A stretch of DNA of 64,000 bases from Antennarius striatus (taxonomy: Eukaryota; Chordata; Actinopteri; Lophiiformes; Antennariidae), in assembly GCF_040054535.1 (NCBI RefSeq), contig NC_090785.1:6879501-6943500 (forward strand), given 5' to 3'. Both the position numbers and the translations under genes were made by a program. How positions within the stretch are numbered: the stretch's first letter is position 1; each line of letters opens with the position of its first letter. Shown here piece by piece: positions 42,601 through 63,170 of the stretch. The notes below the pieces were generated by a model. It did not search any database. It worked only from the letters and a program-made list of their open reading frames with translations, and had not been told where the DNA came from.

Positions 42601-45600
42601 TTGATGTCAAACTGTACAAGAACAGTTGTACTGTGATGTCACTTTTACTGTGACGTAATTAATTTTTTTAATTTCTAATTAAAAACAATGTGTGGATCTT
42701 ACACTTGCTCATTAATACAAAAGAACAACAATAAAACAGACAAAACATCAAGGAAACTAAAAAAGGAACACAAGCAATAGGGGTGAACAAGTTTGGTCCT
42801 TGAGAAAATCAACAAACCATCCAACCAAGTGTGGACTTTACTTTTATTATAGCATCATGGAAGACCCTAGAATTAAAAGTTGCACTCTGTGCGTTTCATT
42901 TTTAACAATCCACTTATCTTTGGACAGACAGGTCTACTTTTCTGACAGTCATTATAAAACTGCCTGTCATGTATTCCTACCAGATGTTACTTTAGGACCT
43001 AAATAATGCAAAACCTAAAGTTTTGTATTATTTTGCCAATAAAACGTGAACATTAAACCTAAGGACCATCCTTGGGGACCCCATGAATATATCAAGATCA
43101 TTTGCAAACTGGATTTAAAGGGTCTGGTATCCGACATAAGTTTTTCTTCGACCAATCACGTAAGCGATCACTACAATAATTATCAAGCCAGCCAGAGCAG
43201 CACCAACAATGATTGGGATTAAGATGCTGACGTCATCCATTGAACATTCATGGGCTGCAGATGAAAAGAGAGTCAGTCAACAGGTGAACAGTGACTTCTA
43301 TTTGTCATACTTCAAACCATTTGAAAGATGACAAACAGAAATCACTATTTCTATTTGTCATCTTTCTAAAGTAATGTACTCTACCTTAAAGCAATCGTGT
43401 TACTTTATGTTGTTGACAGATGATAGTCAGCTGCCTTCATATTTAAATGTGTTTTACATTATCAGGGAAATGGACTTTAACCAGACTTTATTACCATGAA
43501 GTTTAACCTATGACACATCTGAAGGAAAATGGTCTCCAATTGAACACACTGAACATTGAAGACGGCGCTGAGGGCAACTCACACAATTATATTTTTTCTT
43601 TCCGTTTTTGTTCTTTCAGGATACTTTCAGTTAAAATATCTAAAATTGCTATACCTTCAACCTTTAATGAGGGATTATAATCAGTTTTCAGAGTTTATGA
43701 ACACGGAAGCCAAAAGGGTTGAAAAATGTTTTTTTTAAGTGTATAAAAATAGAAGTCTCCAGTACGTGATGGGTGGAATGAAACAATGCTAGCTATGGCT
43801 AAGGCGGTAACCAGTGTCATTTCTCTCACTGTTATGTGCAACTAATTATGGTAAAACTTGAAAAGCAGCACATAGTTTAATATCTAAACAGGTAACTGCA
43901 TGTTATGTTGAATGAAAAAACAATAATTGCATGATTGAATTAATGGAAATCTTTTATGCAAAAGGACAACTCTTGTTCTTCTCCTTTGGGCTTTTCCCTT
44001 CAGGGGTCACCACAGCGAATCAGTTGCCTCCATTTAACCCTGTCTTCTGCATCCTCTTCTCTCACACCAACTACCTTCATGTCTTCCCTCATTACATCCA
44101 TAAACCTCCTCTTTGGTCTTCCTCTAGGCCTCCTGCCTGGCAGTTCAAAACTCAGCATCCTTCTACCGATATATTCACTATCTCTCCTCTGGACATGTCC
44201 AAACCATCTCAGTCTGGCCTCTCTGACTTTATCTCCAAAACCTCTAACATGTGCTGTCCCTCTGATGTACTCATTCCTGATGCTATCCTTCCTGGTCACT
44301 CCCAGAGAGAACCTCAGCATCTTCATCTCTGCTACCTCCAGCTCTGTCTCCTGTCTTTTCCTCAGTGATACTGTCTCTAGACCAAACAACATCGCTGGTC
44401 TCACCACAGTTTTGTACACCCTTCTTTTCATTTTAGCTGAAACTCTTCTATCACACATCACACCTGACACTTTTCTCCACCCGTTCCATCCTGGCTGTAC
44501 ACACATCTTCACCTCTTTTCCACACTCTCCATTGCTCTGGACTGTTGAGCCTAAGTACTTAAAATCCTCCACCTTCTTGATCTCTTCTCCCTCTAACCTC
44601 ACTCTTCCACTTGGGTCCCTCTCATTCACACACATGTACTCTGTCTCACTGCGGCTAACCTTCATTCCTCTCCTTTCCAGGACAAACCTCCACCTCTCTA
44701 GCTTCTCCTCCACCTGTTCCCTGCTCTCACTACAGATCACAATGTCATCTGCAAACATCATACCACACCTACAGCACACCTCACCACTGTCTTACAGTCC
44801 TCATACATGTCCTGCACCGCTCTAACATACTTCTCTGCCACTCCAGACTTCCTCATACAATAACACAGTTCCTCTCTGGGCACCCTGTCATAAGCTTTCT
44901 CCAGATCTACAAAAACACAATGCAGCTCCCTCTGGCCTTCTCTGTACTTCTCTATAAAAATCCTCAAAGCAAATACTGCATCTGTAGTACTCTTTTTTGG
45001 CATGAAACCATACTGCTGCTCACAAATGCTCACTTCTGCCCTTAGTCTAGCTTCCACTACTCTCTCCCATAACTTCATTGTATGGCTCATCAGCTTTATT
45101 CCTCTGTAGCCAAAGGGAGACAACAAAAAGCTGTAAAGTGACTCAGCCTCTTTTTCAAATCTGGTTAGTTACTATGCTGATATTCTCGTTGCTTCTCTAA
45201 ACTGGAGCGCTTGAAGCGGTCATGAATTGGAGGTGGCACACTGATATAAGATGTGTGTGTCACACAACGTCACTTGTAAAAACAGCATCTTTTATTTAAA
45301 GGGGAACTCACCTATGCTGAAAAGGCCTTTCTCGACTCCAAAGGGCTGCACTTGAAGCTTGAAGGTAAAAAGAGTGAGTGCGTCGGTGATGGTGGAGTTC
45401 TGTTCCTTGTTACACATGTAGGAGCTGCTGATTGCGGCTTCCCACAGACTTAGGTTGGTGTTCGCCTCAGAAAATGCGACACCTTAAGAGAATTGCATGG
45501 GAAAACACACATTAATGATAGCTTGTCCCTCTGTGCTGTGTCTGCTCTATGTGTTCAGATATAATTTGTGTCTTTACCAGAGCCTGTATTTCCAGTAATG

Positions 45601-48600
45601 TTCAGAGCATGCAGGTGGAATTTCTTGGTGTCCTGTTCGATGGGAAGAACAAGGGCAAAAAGAGAAACATGTGGATTTGAATTGTGGATTTCAGGTGTCA
45701 ATGAATGATGGCGAACAAGACAGAGATAAGAAGAAATCATGACTATAAAAAAAAAAAGATCTAGACTACAACAAACTAAGTCCATCATGTCAGATGGGGG
45801 TTTTGTATTTTAAATTAAATTGATTGACCTATTATTTTCACTATATTGCATTTAATAATGTCAAAAATAAGGTGGTGCACTGATCAGGGGCCTCCATTGT
45901 CAGTTAAAACTCATGAAGTCTATTGGAGTCATGCATTTATTGTGTGGAGGTAAATCATTTTTAAAAAATGCATACACAGGAAATAAAATACTAATTTTTG
46001 CCTCTGTGACCTGTTTGTTTCTTCTACCAACAAAATCCTTGAACACAGGGTTTCAAAAGCATAAAGCATCTTGTTGAGGACTTACATTTGTGAAGGTGAA
46101 CATGAGAGTCAGTGGGCCCGACACCAACACCAGGTCACTAATGTTGACGCCACACAATCCATGAGCAGTGGTCACATTAGGGTCCAAGTTCATCTCCTCA
46201 TATTTCTAAGCCAGGGAGAAGAGAGAGGAATAAAATTGGCAATGGTTATGATATTCTGTGTAACAACAAGATGACAACATGTCAATAATGTATAATAATG
46301 TAAAATAATGATCATACATTGTTCTGGAGGAGACCAATCCGGAGCCCAAAGGTAGCTAACAGGCAGACCGTTTTGTTGTCACTAGCTGTGACATTATACT
46401 TCCCAGTACTAGGCGCGGGAATAGTGGGCACTGGTGTGCTGGTGGTTGGAGGGGTAGTAGAAGTAACATTTGTGGTAGGAATTGCAGTTGTAGTACTGGT
46501 GGCATTAGTGGTGGTGGGGACAACAGTGGTTGTTGGGACATCAGCAGCACAAGTGGTCACTATAAGGGGGAGAACGAAAAAAAGTCAAATAATGCAAAGA
46601 CAAGAGACTAGCAAAATGAGAAATGACCCCACAGATACACTCACAGTTGTCACTCTTGCTGCCGCCACTGACAAAGGCTTGTATGAGCACATTCGACAGA
46701 GTCTGACTGACCATATCAGCTTCAATCAGGTCATCACTCTTGCATGAATAGCAGGTATCCACACCTACATTAATAATGTGGGGCTTCACAGTAACAGTGG
46801 CAGTCTCTGAAAGACATTTAAAACACATCAGCATTAGTATCAAGCTTCTCGTCCAAGTGTGCATTTGATTTATTTTCACAATAAGTCATAGAAGTCACCA
46901 TTTGATGTAGAATTAGGGAACAGCTTCGTGTCATTGAGGTTGTAGGAAAAGACGATGGTGTCAGCTTGGTAGATTTTCCCACTCCTAGTGAAGTTTATGC
47001 TCCAGGAGTGTCCATCCCCAAAATCAAGCTTCAGTGTAGAAGTTGTGGTATCACACACACTTCCACTTGTTTCAGCTTCAAGAGGAAGTTCAAACTTGAC
47101 TGTCGCACTCTATGAGGAAGCAAAAGAGTGTACAATAACATTACTTGGCATGCTCACATACGTTTGATGATAAAATCTCTCACAAACATGTTGTTTCAAA
47201 ACACCTGAAATATTTTTGCTGTAAACACGGTAGTAAAGTTATTGTTATAGGCAAACAGCTGATATGATCAATCCATCAGAGGTAAAAATAATAAAATCAT
47301 GTTTCTAATAAAACCAGAGTTCTGTGTAAAACACAGGAAACAGAATGCAAAATTTTGCTTTCTGTCTTTGACATAACATACTGAATTGAAACCCCCCCCC
47401 CGCAAAAAAACAGATGTTTCACCTCGTCAACTTCATCAATTTTAGTAATATATGCTTCCTATTTAATTTGATCACTGCTTAATTGTTAAAATTGTTAAAA
47501 AAAAAAAATTAGCATGCCTGTAACGCTGACTGGAAAAATTGTGGAATGTTACAAAACAGCCAACAGAAAGAGTCCCCAGATAAACAGGTTAACTAGTAAC
47601 ACTTGATGGTATCATGATTGGCTTTGATTGGCTCAGATCACAACAAGCAAAGACAGAGCAAGGGTCATGATTACAAGGTACTGTATTCTTGAATCGGCCC
47701 CGTGAATACAGACGCCATAATCTCTTAAAATTCTTTTTAATGTCAACGAAGTAAATCTACAGGACACAACAAGAACAGGACATGTACCAGGAAATTCCAC
47801 CGGAATGCTGACTCTCAAAAAATTGCTTCACTTTGTAGCGATTCATCAGTTCACCCTCTTTTTGTGTTTGTTAACACGAGAAGTGATCTGTGTTGTGTTG
47901 CTTTACACTAATAACAGCCGAGCTGTTTGCTAGACTGTATTCATAAGTTAATAACACAGGATGCTTTGTAGCCTGATAGACGACACAGAACTAACACACT
48001 GCGGTTAGAGTGATGAGAGGAGACACTCACCTTATTACCAGTCACTTCATATGACACAGAGAAGTTGACCATTAGATTGGCATACAGGCATAACTTATTG
48101 TCTTTGTCTGTGACATTCACCTCAATGCCATGTGATTGCTGAAACACTGGGGGGGGGAAGAAAAGAAAAACTCTTTCATTTTATGTTTGCTGAGTTTTTT
48201 CTGAGTCACATGACCACAAGTTGACTTAAACAGCCAAGAGTTACACATTAAAAAGACAGCACAAATAAAGTAAAAATATCCATTTCCATATAGTTTAACA
48301 GGACACGATCAAAGTCCACGAGATTTATAATAAAGCTGATTTGTGTGCACTATCATCAAGACAGCAATAGTGTTCCATAATCTGAAAGTAACAAACATTT
48401 AAAGCATAAATTTAATCAAATTCATCTGTGATAGTGTTGTTATAAACGCTACTGTAGCTTCACTTCAGAGAGCGACAGACACAGGGAGAAACGAAACTGA
48501 TCTGAGATTATGTTTATAACGAGTGATTGTAGTGACAGCGAAGCTGAAATGTATTTGAAACGACATACTGCAGGATTTAAGAGCAGAGTGTTGGTTTTAA

Positions 48601-49446
48601 AACGCGCCACTAAATCTTTATTGTCCACTTGTCGTCCTGCTCGTCCCGCTGTGGGTTAGCTCGTTTGCTAATCAAACGTTAGCCTCACAGCAGTTCATCA
48701 TAACCAGTCGGTCACGTGCTGTGAATTGAAACACATAGCTATCGCTAACAGTTGTGATATACCAGTTTGATTTTGGGTAAACTCTTAATCTTGTTATTAG
48801 TGGTTAACTTTTATTTAGCAGCCGACATGACTCAACAAACCAAATGTTTTATAGCAACAAAAAAACAACAACAACAACCTCAAACCTGTTTCCTAACTGG
48901 TATGCTAACGGCTAACGCTAGCCAATACTGAGACCTGTTATCTATCCAGCGAGCTAGCGGCTAACCCGGCTGCTCAAAGCATCGTCGAATAGCGGTATAA
49001 CGTTAAAACTAATTGACGGTCATGTTTAAATCATACGTTCATTGCCTTGTTTCGATGGGAATAAATTAATAGATTTAGTTGAGTGCGTGGATTAAATTTC
49101 TCTTGTTACATTCTGCGAGGGTAGAGTCTAATGTTGTTGACGTAGGTAACAATTAGCGAGCAAGCTAGCTTTACAAGGAATACACAATCACTGCTTCCCG
49201 ACAGAGCAGCTCTGGACGTTTATTTTAAATAAACACGACAAAATAATCTATTTCTGACAATAAATTCAAGTTATTATACAATCAACAGATATAATTCAAA
49301 TGTATTTTCAATGGAAGCAGTTAGTCTGAACCTACAAGCGTCAGGCCCATAATATCCAATAAGTTAAATCTTCTAACTTTTGCAGAAACTGATTTCGTAC
49401 CTGTTCCCAAGGCGAGGAATAACATGAACGTAGAAAGTCGGTACAT
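39472..49446 (-). CDS. lamp2: Lysosome-associated membrane protein LAMP2, 8 shared exons plus 3 alternative last exons
   Basis: LAMP2 is a heavily glycosylated lysosomal membrane protein needed for lysosome fusion and autophagy. Shared coding exons: 49401-49446, 48031-48146, 46899-47109, 46645-46806, 46318-46559, 46086-46205, 45578-45632, 45312-45482. They encode a signal peptide ([15 protein letters not shown]), a first LAMP domain, a Thr/Pro-rich hinge (exon 5, around [17 protein letters not shown]) and a second LAMP domain ([12 protein letters not shown]). Many N-X-S/T sites are present. The shared part ends in phase 1 and can join any of three last exons, all starting in phase 1, giving 420-421 residues (human 410). 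The exon 8 acceptor is AAG. A 1.1-kb LINE fragment sits in intron 8. Confidence 0.96.
40295..40437 (-). CDS. lamp2: LAMP2 terminal exon, A type
   Basis: It encodes [17 protein letters not shown], a membrane span and the tail [18 protein letters not shown] parallels human LAMP2A GYEQF, the receptor for chaperone-mediated autophagy. Human 2A has KHHH before GYEQF; here the basic residues are RKR with no histidines. Confidence 0.88.
43115..43254 (-). CDS. lamp2: LAMP2 terminal exon, B type
   Basis: It encodes [18 protein letters not shown], a membrane span and the tail [16 protein letters not shown] matches human LAMP2B, and the YQTL lysosomal sorting signal is intact. It is the closest to exon 8. 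Confidence 0.92.
43971..45109 (-). mobile_element. 5'-truncated RTE-clade LINE in LAMP2 intron 8
   Basis: The same family as the NKAP insertion, on the same strand as LAMP2. It begins inside the RT domain ([18 protein letters not shown]) and runs to the LIRCGDP end and 3' tail. About 115 bp between CAVGV and MMFADD are missing relative to the full copy, which puts the two halves in different frames. The last 190 residues differ from the NKAP copy at about 12 positions. A target duplication is not clear; only GTTGTC recurs on both sides. Confidence 0.88.
48711..48718 (+). promoter_or_regulatory. lamp2: CLEAR-like E-box (GTCACGTG) in LAMP2 intron 1
   Basis: GTCACGTG matches 8 of 10 bases of the TFEB/TFE3 CLEAR site GTCACGTGAC. 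LAMP genes are known TFEB targets. The site is about 0.7 kb inside the gene. Confidence 0.35.
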
Positions 49447-50765
49447 GATCGCCGGTAAATCGGAGTGTCAGCCACCGGAGAAAGGACGAAGAGCCGGACG
49501 GTGAGACTCAGTCAGCGGTGTTTGGCATGTGATCCTTACTGTACCGCAGCTCTCTGTACCAGGAAATGGAAGTCATATGACAGGGAGCAAAGTGTCAACC
49601 ACAAGTAGTGCCGAACTTCTAGCTTTCGCCCCGTCCCCTTGTACCGATCGATCATTGTACAGAAGACAATGAATGGGACGGAAGGGAAGGGAATCGATGA
49701 TTAAAAAAAGGAAACCTTGATGGAAACAGCTATTTTAATCTATAGCAATAAATCTAACAGACTCATACAAAGGGCATGACTAATCAATCACTTTTCCTTG
49801 CGTTGAGGCAATCCACTCCCAATACGCAACTTTTCAACAAGGCCTGCAAGCCCCAGAGGAAGACATACAAAAAAATAGTGTGTATGATTATGAAACCGGG
49901 TGATGGGAAAGGAACCAAGATGTCATTGTGCTTATAGTATACTGATTTTTTTTTTTTTTACTGGTTAACAAAAAAAAAAAAATCTGAAAAGCTGTTGGCT
50001 GTCGGATGAGACAATATGAAATATCATTTTTGTGAAGTATGTACAAAAACAGAACAAATGCGAAACTTTTTTAGCAGCTTGAATATGTCAGAAATACTAA
50101 TTTTTAAAAAAAAAACTACTTTGAATGGTTGTGTATTAATGATCACAGCTTCGTCAAATGGCTACATGTCCGAAATTGTAAAACTTATTTGCAGGAACAC
50201 ACATTTTACACAGATGCCTCCAAATGATCAAGTCCCTATTGTGAATGTTAGTCCAGTAGTCCCATATCTGACACTGAAGAAACAAGAATCAGTTTAATTT
50301 TTTTTTTCCTTTTCTCTACAATGTGTGGTACATTTAGAGCATAGTTAAGTGTCAACATCAACATTTGGTTGGGATACTGAGTGAACAAAAAAGAAAAAAG
50401 TGACTTATTAATAACAAAGAGCATATTGATTCAACTTGGACAAAAAAAGAATCCAAGTTTGTAAATAAATATTTTTCTCTCCTTTAAAAAAAAAAAAAAG
50501 AGCAAATGGAAATACATCTGTGTCTTCTTTCTCTGTCTGCGGTAGCCCAACTTTCTCAGAGGCACTGAGACATATGGACAATATTCTCATTTAAATGGGC
50601 ATGCAGTCCACAGGATGACAAGACCCCTGACAAAAATCCTGTGGAGCAGTATCCATTCACTTGTCGGTCGCTGGGTTAAAGATGATAATGGTTAACGTCC
50701 ACTGTAGCCAAAGACAGTGAGACTGATCTCAGCCTTACTGGACCATCTGTATGTCTTTTTGTTTT
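49447..50765. promoter_or_regulatory. LAMP2 upstream region and CUL4B 3' UTR
   Basis: The right end of LAMP2 and the left end of CUL4B face the same way. Near LAMP2 there are the palindrome GTCATATGAC (49572-49581) and CATGTGATC (49526-49534), both CLEAR-like. Toward CUL4B the sequence is AT-rich with A and T runs and a possible ATTAAA on the minus strand at 50293-50298. No ORF is recognised. Confidence 0.4.
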
Positions 50766-59387
<8,622 letters not shown>

Positions 59388-59835
59388 GAAAAAACTGGAA
59401 TACTAATTCTTAACAGCCAGTTTTCTAATCCGAAACTTTCAGGTTTGCCGGGGGGGGATGAGCTCAGTTTCCGAAATCCTCTATCTATTTCAACACTCAG
59501 GGGCTTTAGTCAAGTCCTGCATCAAGTATGAAACACACAATAAATTGGAAATTACACAGCTCCACTTGTCTCTAGCCTGGTCTCTTTCTTGTTATTGCTG
59601 GCAGAAGAAGAAAGATGGTTGGCTATTGCTTCCTCTTTTTGCCTCGCTTGTCTAACCGCGTTTGTACGGTCGTTCACTGGGAGCTGTGAAGTAAAGCGGC
59701 CGTAAGATTTAAAAAAAAAATAAATGTAAAAGACAAAATGCAGCCACAGCTAAAATAATTTAACGCGGTAGCAAAACAGCCGTTGGCAGACACGGGGGGA
59801 AAAAATCTCTTTCGTGAAAGCTAGTCAGTGACCCC

Positions 59836-59844
59836 ACCGGAAGT
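59836..59844 (+). promoter_or_regulatory. ETS/GABP-like site ACCGGAAGT
   Basis: A perfect ETS consensus in the CUL4B/MCTS1 upstream region, of the kind common in housekeeping promoters. Function is inferred. Confidence 0.4.
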
Positions 59845-60284
59845 ACTTTGTACAAAAGTACTTTTTCTCCAGCATGTTTTTTTTTATGGACCGAGTAGTG
59901 TTGTAACCCCCCATGGGCACAAGAGGGCGCCATGTGAACGCTAGCGACTCAGAGGGTCATTTAACTGACCATCTTTTTTAAATACATCTTTTAAATAGTT
60001 TCTTGCTATATAATAGTAATAATAAAAATAATTAGTTTTTTTTATATGTCGTTTTTTAAGTATTGTGGTATTTTAAGATGGGACAACAGAATATTCAGTA
60101 TGTGGTTAGAGTGTTATGGTTGGTCACTGAACATAAAGCATGGCTGAATCCATATACATGTATGTATTATTGACCGAAGAGATAAATGGATACTGCTGCT
60201 AGGGCCCAACGGTCCCTTTTGATTCAATGTAGGCTTGTTCAAAATATTCATATTACTGTAATCACATTTTTTTAATCGTGCCCG

Positions 60285-60390
60285 GAGTGTCCCCTTCCTC
60301 ACGCCCTATGTCAGCTGGGATAGGCTCCAGCTCCCTGTGACCCGCTACGGCGGATACAGCGGCGGTACATGAAAATGAAATGAAATGAAA
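60285..60390 (-). repeat. Fragment of dispersed fish repeat
   Basis: TATGTCAGCTGGGATAGGCT, CCAGCTCCCTGTGACCC, GCGGATACAGCGG and a GAAAT tandem tail match, in reverse, the start of the repeat at 1329-1692. Confidence 0.65.
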
Positions 60391-61269
60391 GAAGAAATCA
60401 ACTTTTTTTTTTTACAGGGAAAAATTGACTTGTATTTGAATTAAGTTTAGGTTCCCCACATTTCTATCATACCTATGTCATACCTTGGAAAAGGCAGCAA
60501 GTATAAAAAGTGGATACCACTAGCCCAATATACTGTAAACCAGTAGATGGACAGGTGACATCATATGGATCTACAGAGGACGATTTTGTTGTCATAAAAT
60601 CTGACACAAAGTAGATTGGTCATCAATAAAAGAGCAAATTAGAGCACTAAAATAATGTCACACAAGCTCAAATAGAAAAATAGAAATTAAAAATGAATAT
60701 TGAAGTGAAGTGTGTATGTATCATAAAACACAATGTCAATATGCAATGACAGAAAATTTCACACCATACCATAGTAATTTAAGAGAAAATAAATGTACAA
60801 AATACTACTCAAAAGATTGTGTTTTTGAAAAAGAATAATTAAAACGCTTATGTAAAAAAACATATTTAATACCACTACAGTACTTTGCTTAAATTAGTTT
60901 ACCTGTTGCCAAACTTCTATCAGTGTTTCACAATTTCAAGCACTTGGTATTGAGAAACGCCTTCTGATTTATCTATACAGTAGGAATACTGCATTGTTTA
61001 TCACGATAGGAAGCGGGGTTGACGTTTCCTAGGTGAAAGGACAGGCTGGAACCTATCACAATTAAAAGACACCTGACCTACCGTATAACGTGAACAACCG
61101 ACGTAAAATGTCGTAACGTTTATAAAGCTGGCCCTTCTCTCGTAGACAGGCGTGGGTGTACCATAGCTACTTCACACATGAGTTGTAAATATTTTTTTAC
61201 TTGTGTTTAACAGTCTTGCGGGGAAAGCTTTATCACAACAGAAGAACGTCGTAACAGCAACCGACGAGG

Positions 61270-62879
61270 ATGTTTAAGAAGTACGTCGCTAATTATTTTG
61301 ATGTTGTATCGTTAGCTAACGCTAACAGTGTGTTGGGGGCTAGCGCTAACTGATTAGCCATCTTGCATGCTGAGTGTGTTCTATGTGCCCAACAATAATA
61401 CGTAAATATATACTTTTATGAAATCGTTTGTGTTCTGAGGAACTCTGCGTTATGAGATTATGTTATTAAATAAACTTTTACCTGCGTTCCAGCAAAAAAT
61501 AAGTTATTAAATTGAAAAAAAAAAACCCCGTCTGTGCTGTACGATCTGATTTATTCATTGCTCTGAACATCACTGCCTTAAAACCACATACAGTATACAT
61601 TCTCGTCATCGTACAACAAAGGCAGAAGCATATGCTGATTCTGATTTGATCACATATTTGAACCAAGAATAAACAGTATTTGAAGTGAACAAGTCTTCGA
61701 AGAAAGCTTTTCTAAAAAAAATTTTTCAGGTTGAATGGTGATGACATTGAAAATTATATTTATGCTAAAATACATCTGTGTGTCATTAAGACAAACTGTT
61801 TTGGTTTTCCAATCATGAGAATTTAAAAGTAAAGTGAAGTAAAAGGTATATGTTGTACACTACAGTTGGCAAATAATAAAAATTTTACTGAACTTCATGA
61901 AAGATTCATTCTACTTGATAACTTCTTTTGTTGTCTAACAGAAAAAAAACACATAAAAAATGTTTTCTACTCTGTTTCAGATTTGATGAGAAAGAAAATG
62001 TGTCCAATTGTATTCAACTGAAAACATCTGTGATCAAAGGCATCAAAAATCAGTTGGTGGATCAATTTCCGGACATTGAGACATGGCTAAATCACATAAT
62101 GCCAAAAAAAGACCCAGTCAAAATAGTGAGATGGTACGGCTTATCTTTTGTTTCATCACAGTTTTGACATCCAGTATACTGTTCCATTTTTAATTTTGCT
62201 TTTCACAAAAATTTTTCTATAGCCATGAACACATTGAAATCCTGACAGTGAATGGAGAACTGCTGTTCTTCAGACAAAGAGAAGGGCCTTTCTATCCAAC
62301 CCTTAGACTGCTACATAAATGTGAGATCTTCTGATGCCAGTATGTTTATGGTTGTTTCAATATTTTCATACTAAGAACATGTTTTCTTTCCATAGATCCT
62401 TTCATTCTTCCACACCAGCAAGTAGACAAAGGAGCCATTAAATTTGTCCTAAGTGGAGCTAACATCATGTGTCCTGGACTGACATCACCAGGTGCAAAAC
62501 TCTATCCTGCTGATGTTGACACAGTAGTTGTATCCTTTTATAGATTGTGAAGGACATCATATACTGTAATTGTCAACTTCTCATCCACCATTTCAATCTA
62601 TTACACAAGTATGTCTTTAACAAGTGGATGTAGGCCATAATGGCAGAAGGAAAACAACATGCACTTTGTGTTGGTGTTATGAAGATGTCTGCAGAAAGCA
62701 TGTAAGATTTCATTTAAAAAAAAATATTTTAGAGAAGCAAAAATGTCAGTACTGTTACTTCTCCTAAGATAATGCACTTAATCTCTTTTCACAACAGAGA
62801 AAAAGTCAACAAGGGAATTGGCATCGAGAATGTTCACTATCTGAATGATGGATTGTGGCACATGAAGACCTACAAATGA
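61270..62879 (+). CDS. mcts1: MCTS1 re-initiation and release factor, 6 coding exons
   Basis: MCTS1 pairs with DENR to release deacylated tRNA from 40S subunits and to promote translation re-initiation in the cytoplasm. Exons: 61270-61280, 61981-62133, 62223-62320, 62396-62529, 62634-62701, 62798-62879. They join to 181 residues, exactly the human length. The start [20 protein letters not shown] and the end [12 protein letters not shown] are almost identical to human. The N-terminal pre-PUA part runs to about residue 90, followed by the PUA domain ([20 protein letters not shown]). Exon 1 has only 11 coding bases. Intron 4 is U12-type (GTATCCTTTT). It is head to head with CUL4B and convergent with C1GALT1C1. 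Confidence 0.97.
62530..62633 (+). other. mcts1: U12-type GT-AG intron, MCTS1 intron 4
   Basis: The donor GTATCCTTTT is the minor-spliceosome consensus. The branch-point-like TCTTTAAC at 62614-62621 lies about 12 bases before the TAG acceptor, and there is no polypyrimidine tract. Length 104 bp. Confidence 0.85.
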
Positions 62880-63019
62880 TGATGTTGACACTTGCAGCAC
62901 CACCTGAAAAGTGTAGGGTTCCTGAGGGTGAGGCCTGAGCTGAGTCAGTCATCTGTTTACGCCTACAGACTTAGCTGTGTAACCTGTCGGAAGATTTAAT
63001 TCACTTACCATCATTTACA

Positions 63020-63025
63020 AATAAA
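63020..63025 (+). terminator. mcts1: Poly(A) signal, MCTS1
   Basis: AATAAA about 140 bp after the stop codon. Confidence 0.55.
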
Positions 63026-63164
63026 AATCTTGCCTCAAACCTTAAAGCTCCATTGATATTGCTTTTGATCCAACAAAAATAAACATGCTGTTCCGTTGCC
63101 TGTAATTCTTTTTAATGATCTCATTAAATCATTCAACACAAAGACACATCAGGTTTAATCAAGC

Positions 63165-63170
63165 TTTATT
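63165..63170 (-). terminator. c1galt1c1: Poly(A) signal, C1GALT1C1
   Basis: Minus-strand AATAAA about 630 bp beyond the stop codon. Confidence 0.5.

Larger units (their letters stand above)
59388..61269. promoter_or_regulatory. CUL4B/MCTS1 divergent interval
   Basis: Noncoding first-exon sequence of CUL4B probably lies at about 59640-59720 (CpG-containing, GCGGCCGTAAG). A canonical ETS/GABP site ACCGGAAGT is at 59836-59844. Hexamers GCTAGC and GTTAGC occur near 59940. A fragment of the dispersed fish repeat is at 60285-60390. The rest (60400-61060) is AT-rich with nothing recognised. The MCTS1 5' UTR begins shortly before 61270. Confidence 0.45.

Noticed and set aside
43956-44825. 289-residue plus-strand open frame
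   Set aside because: Antisense shadow of the truncated LINE; it matches the shadow frame at 11612-12379.
46319-46747. 142-residue plus-strand open frame
   Set aside because: Antisense of the LAMP2 Thr-rich hinge and exon 4; the valine runs simply mirror threonine codons.
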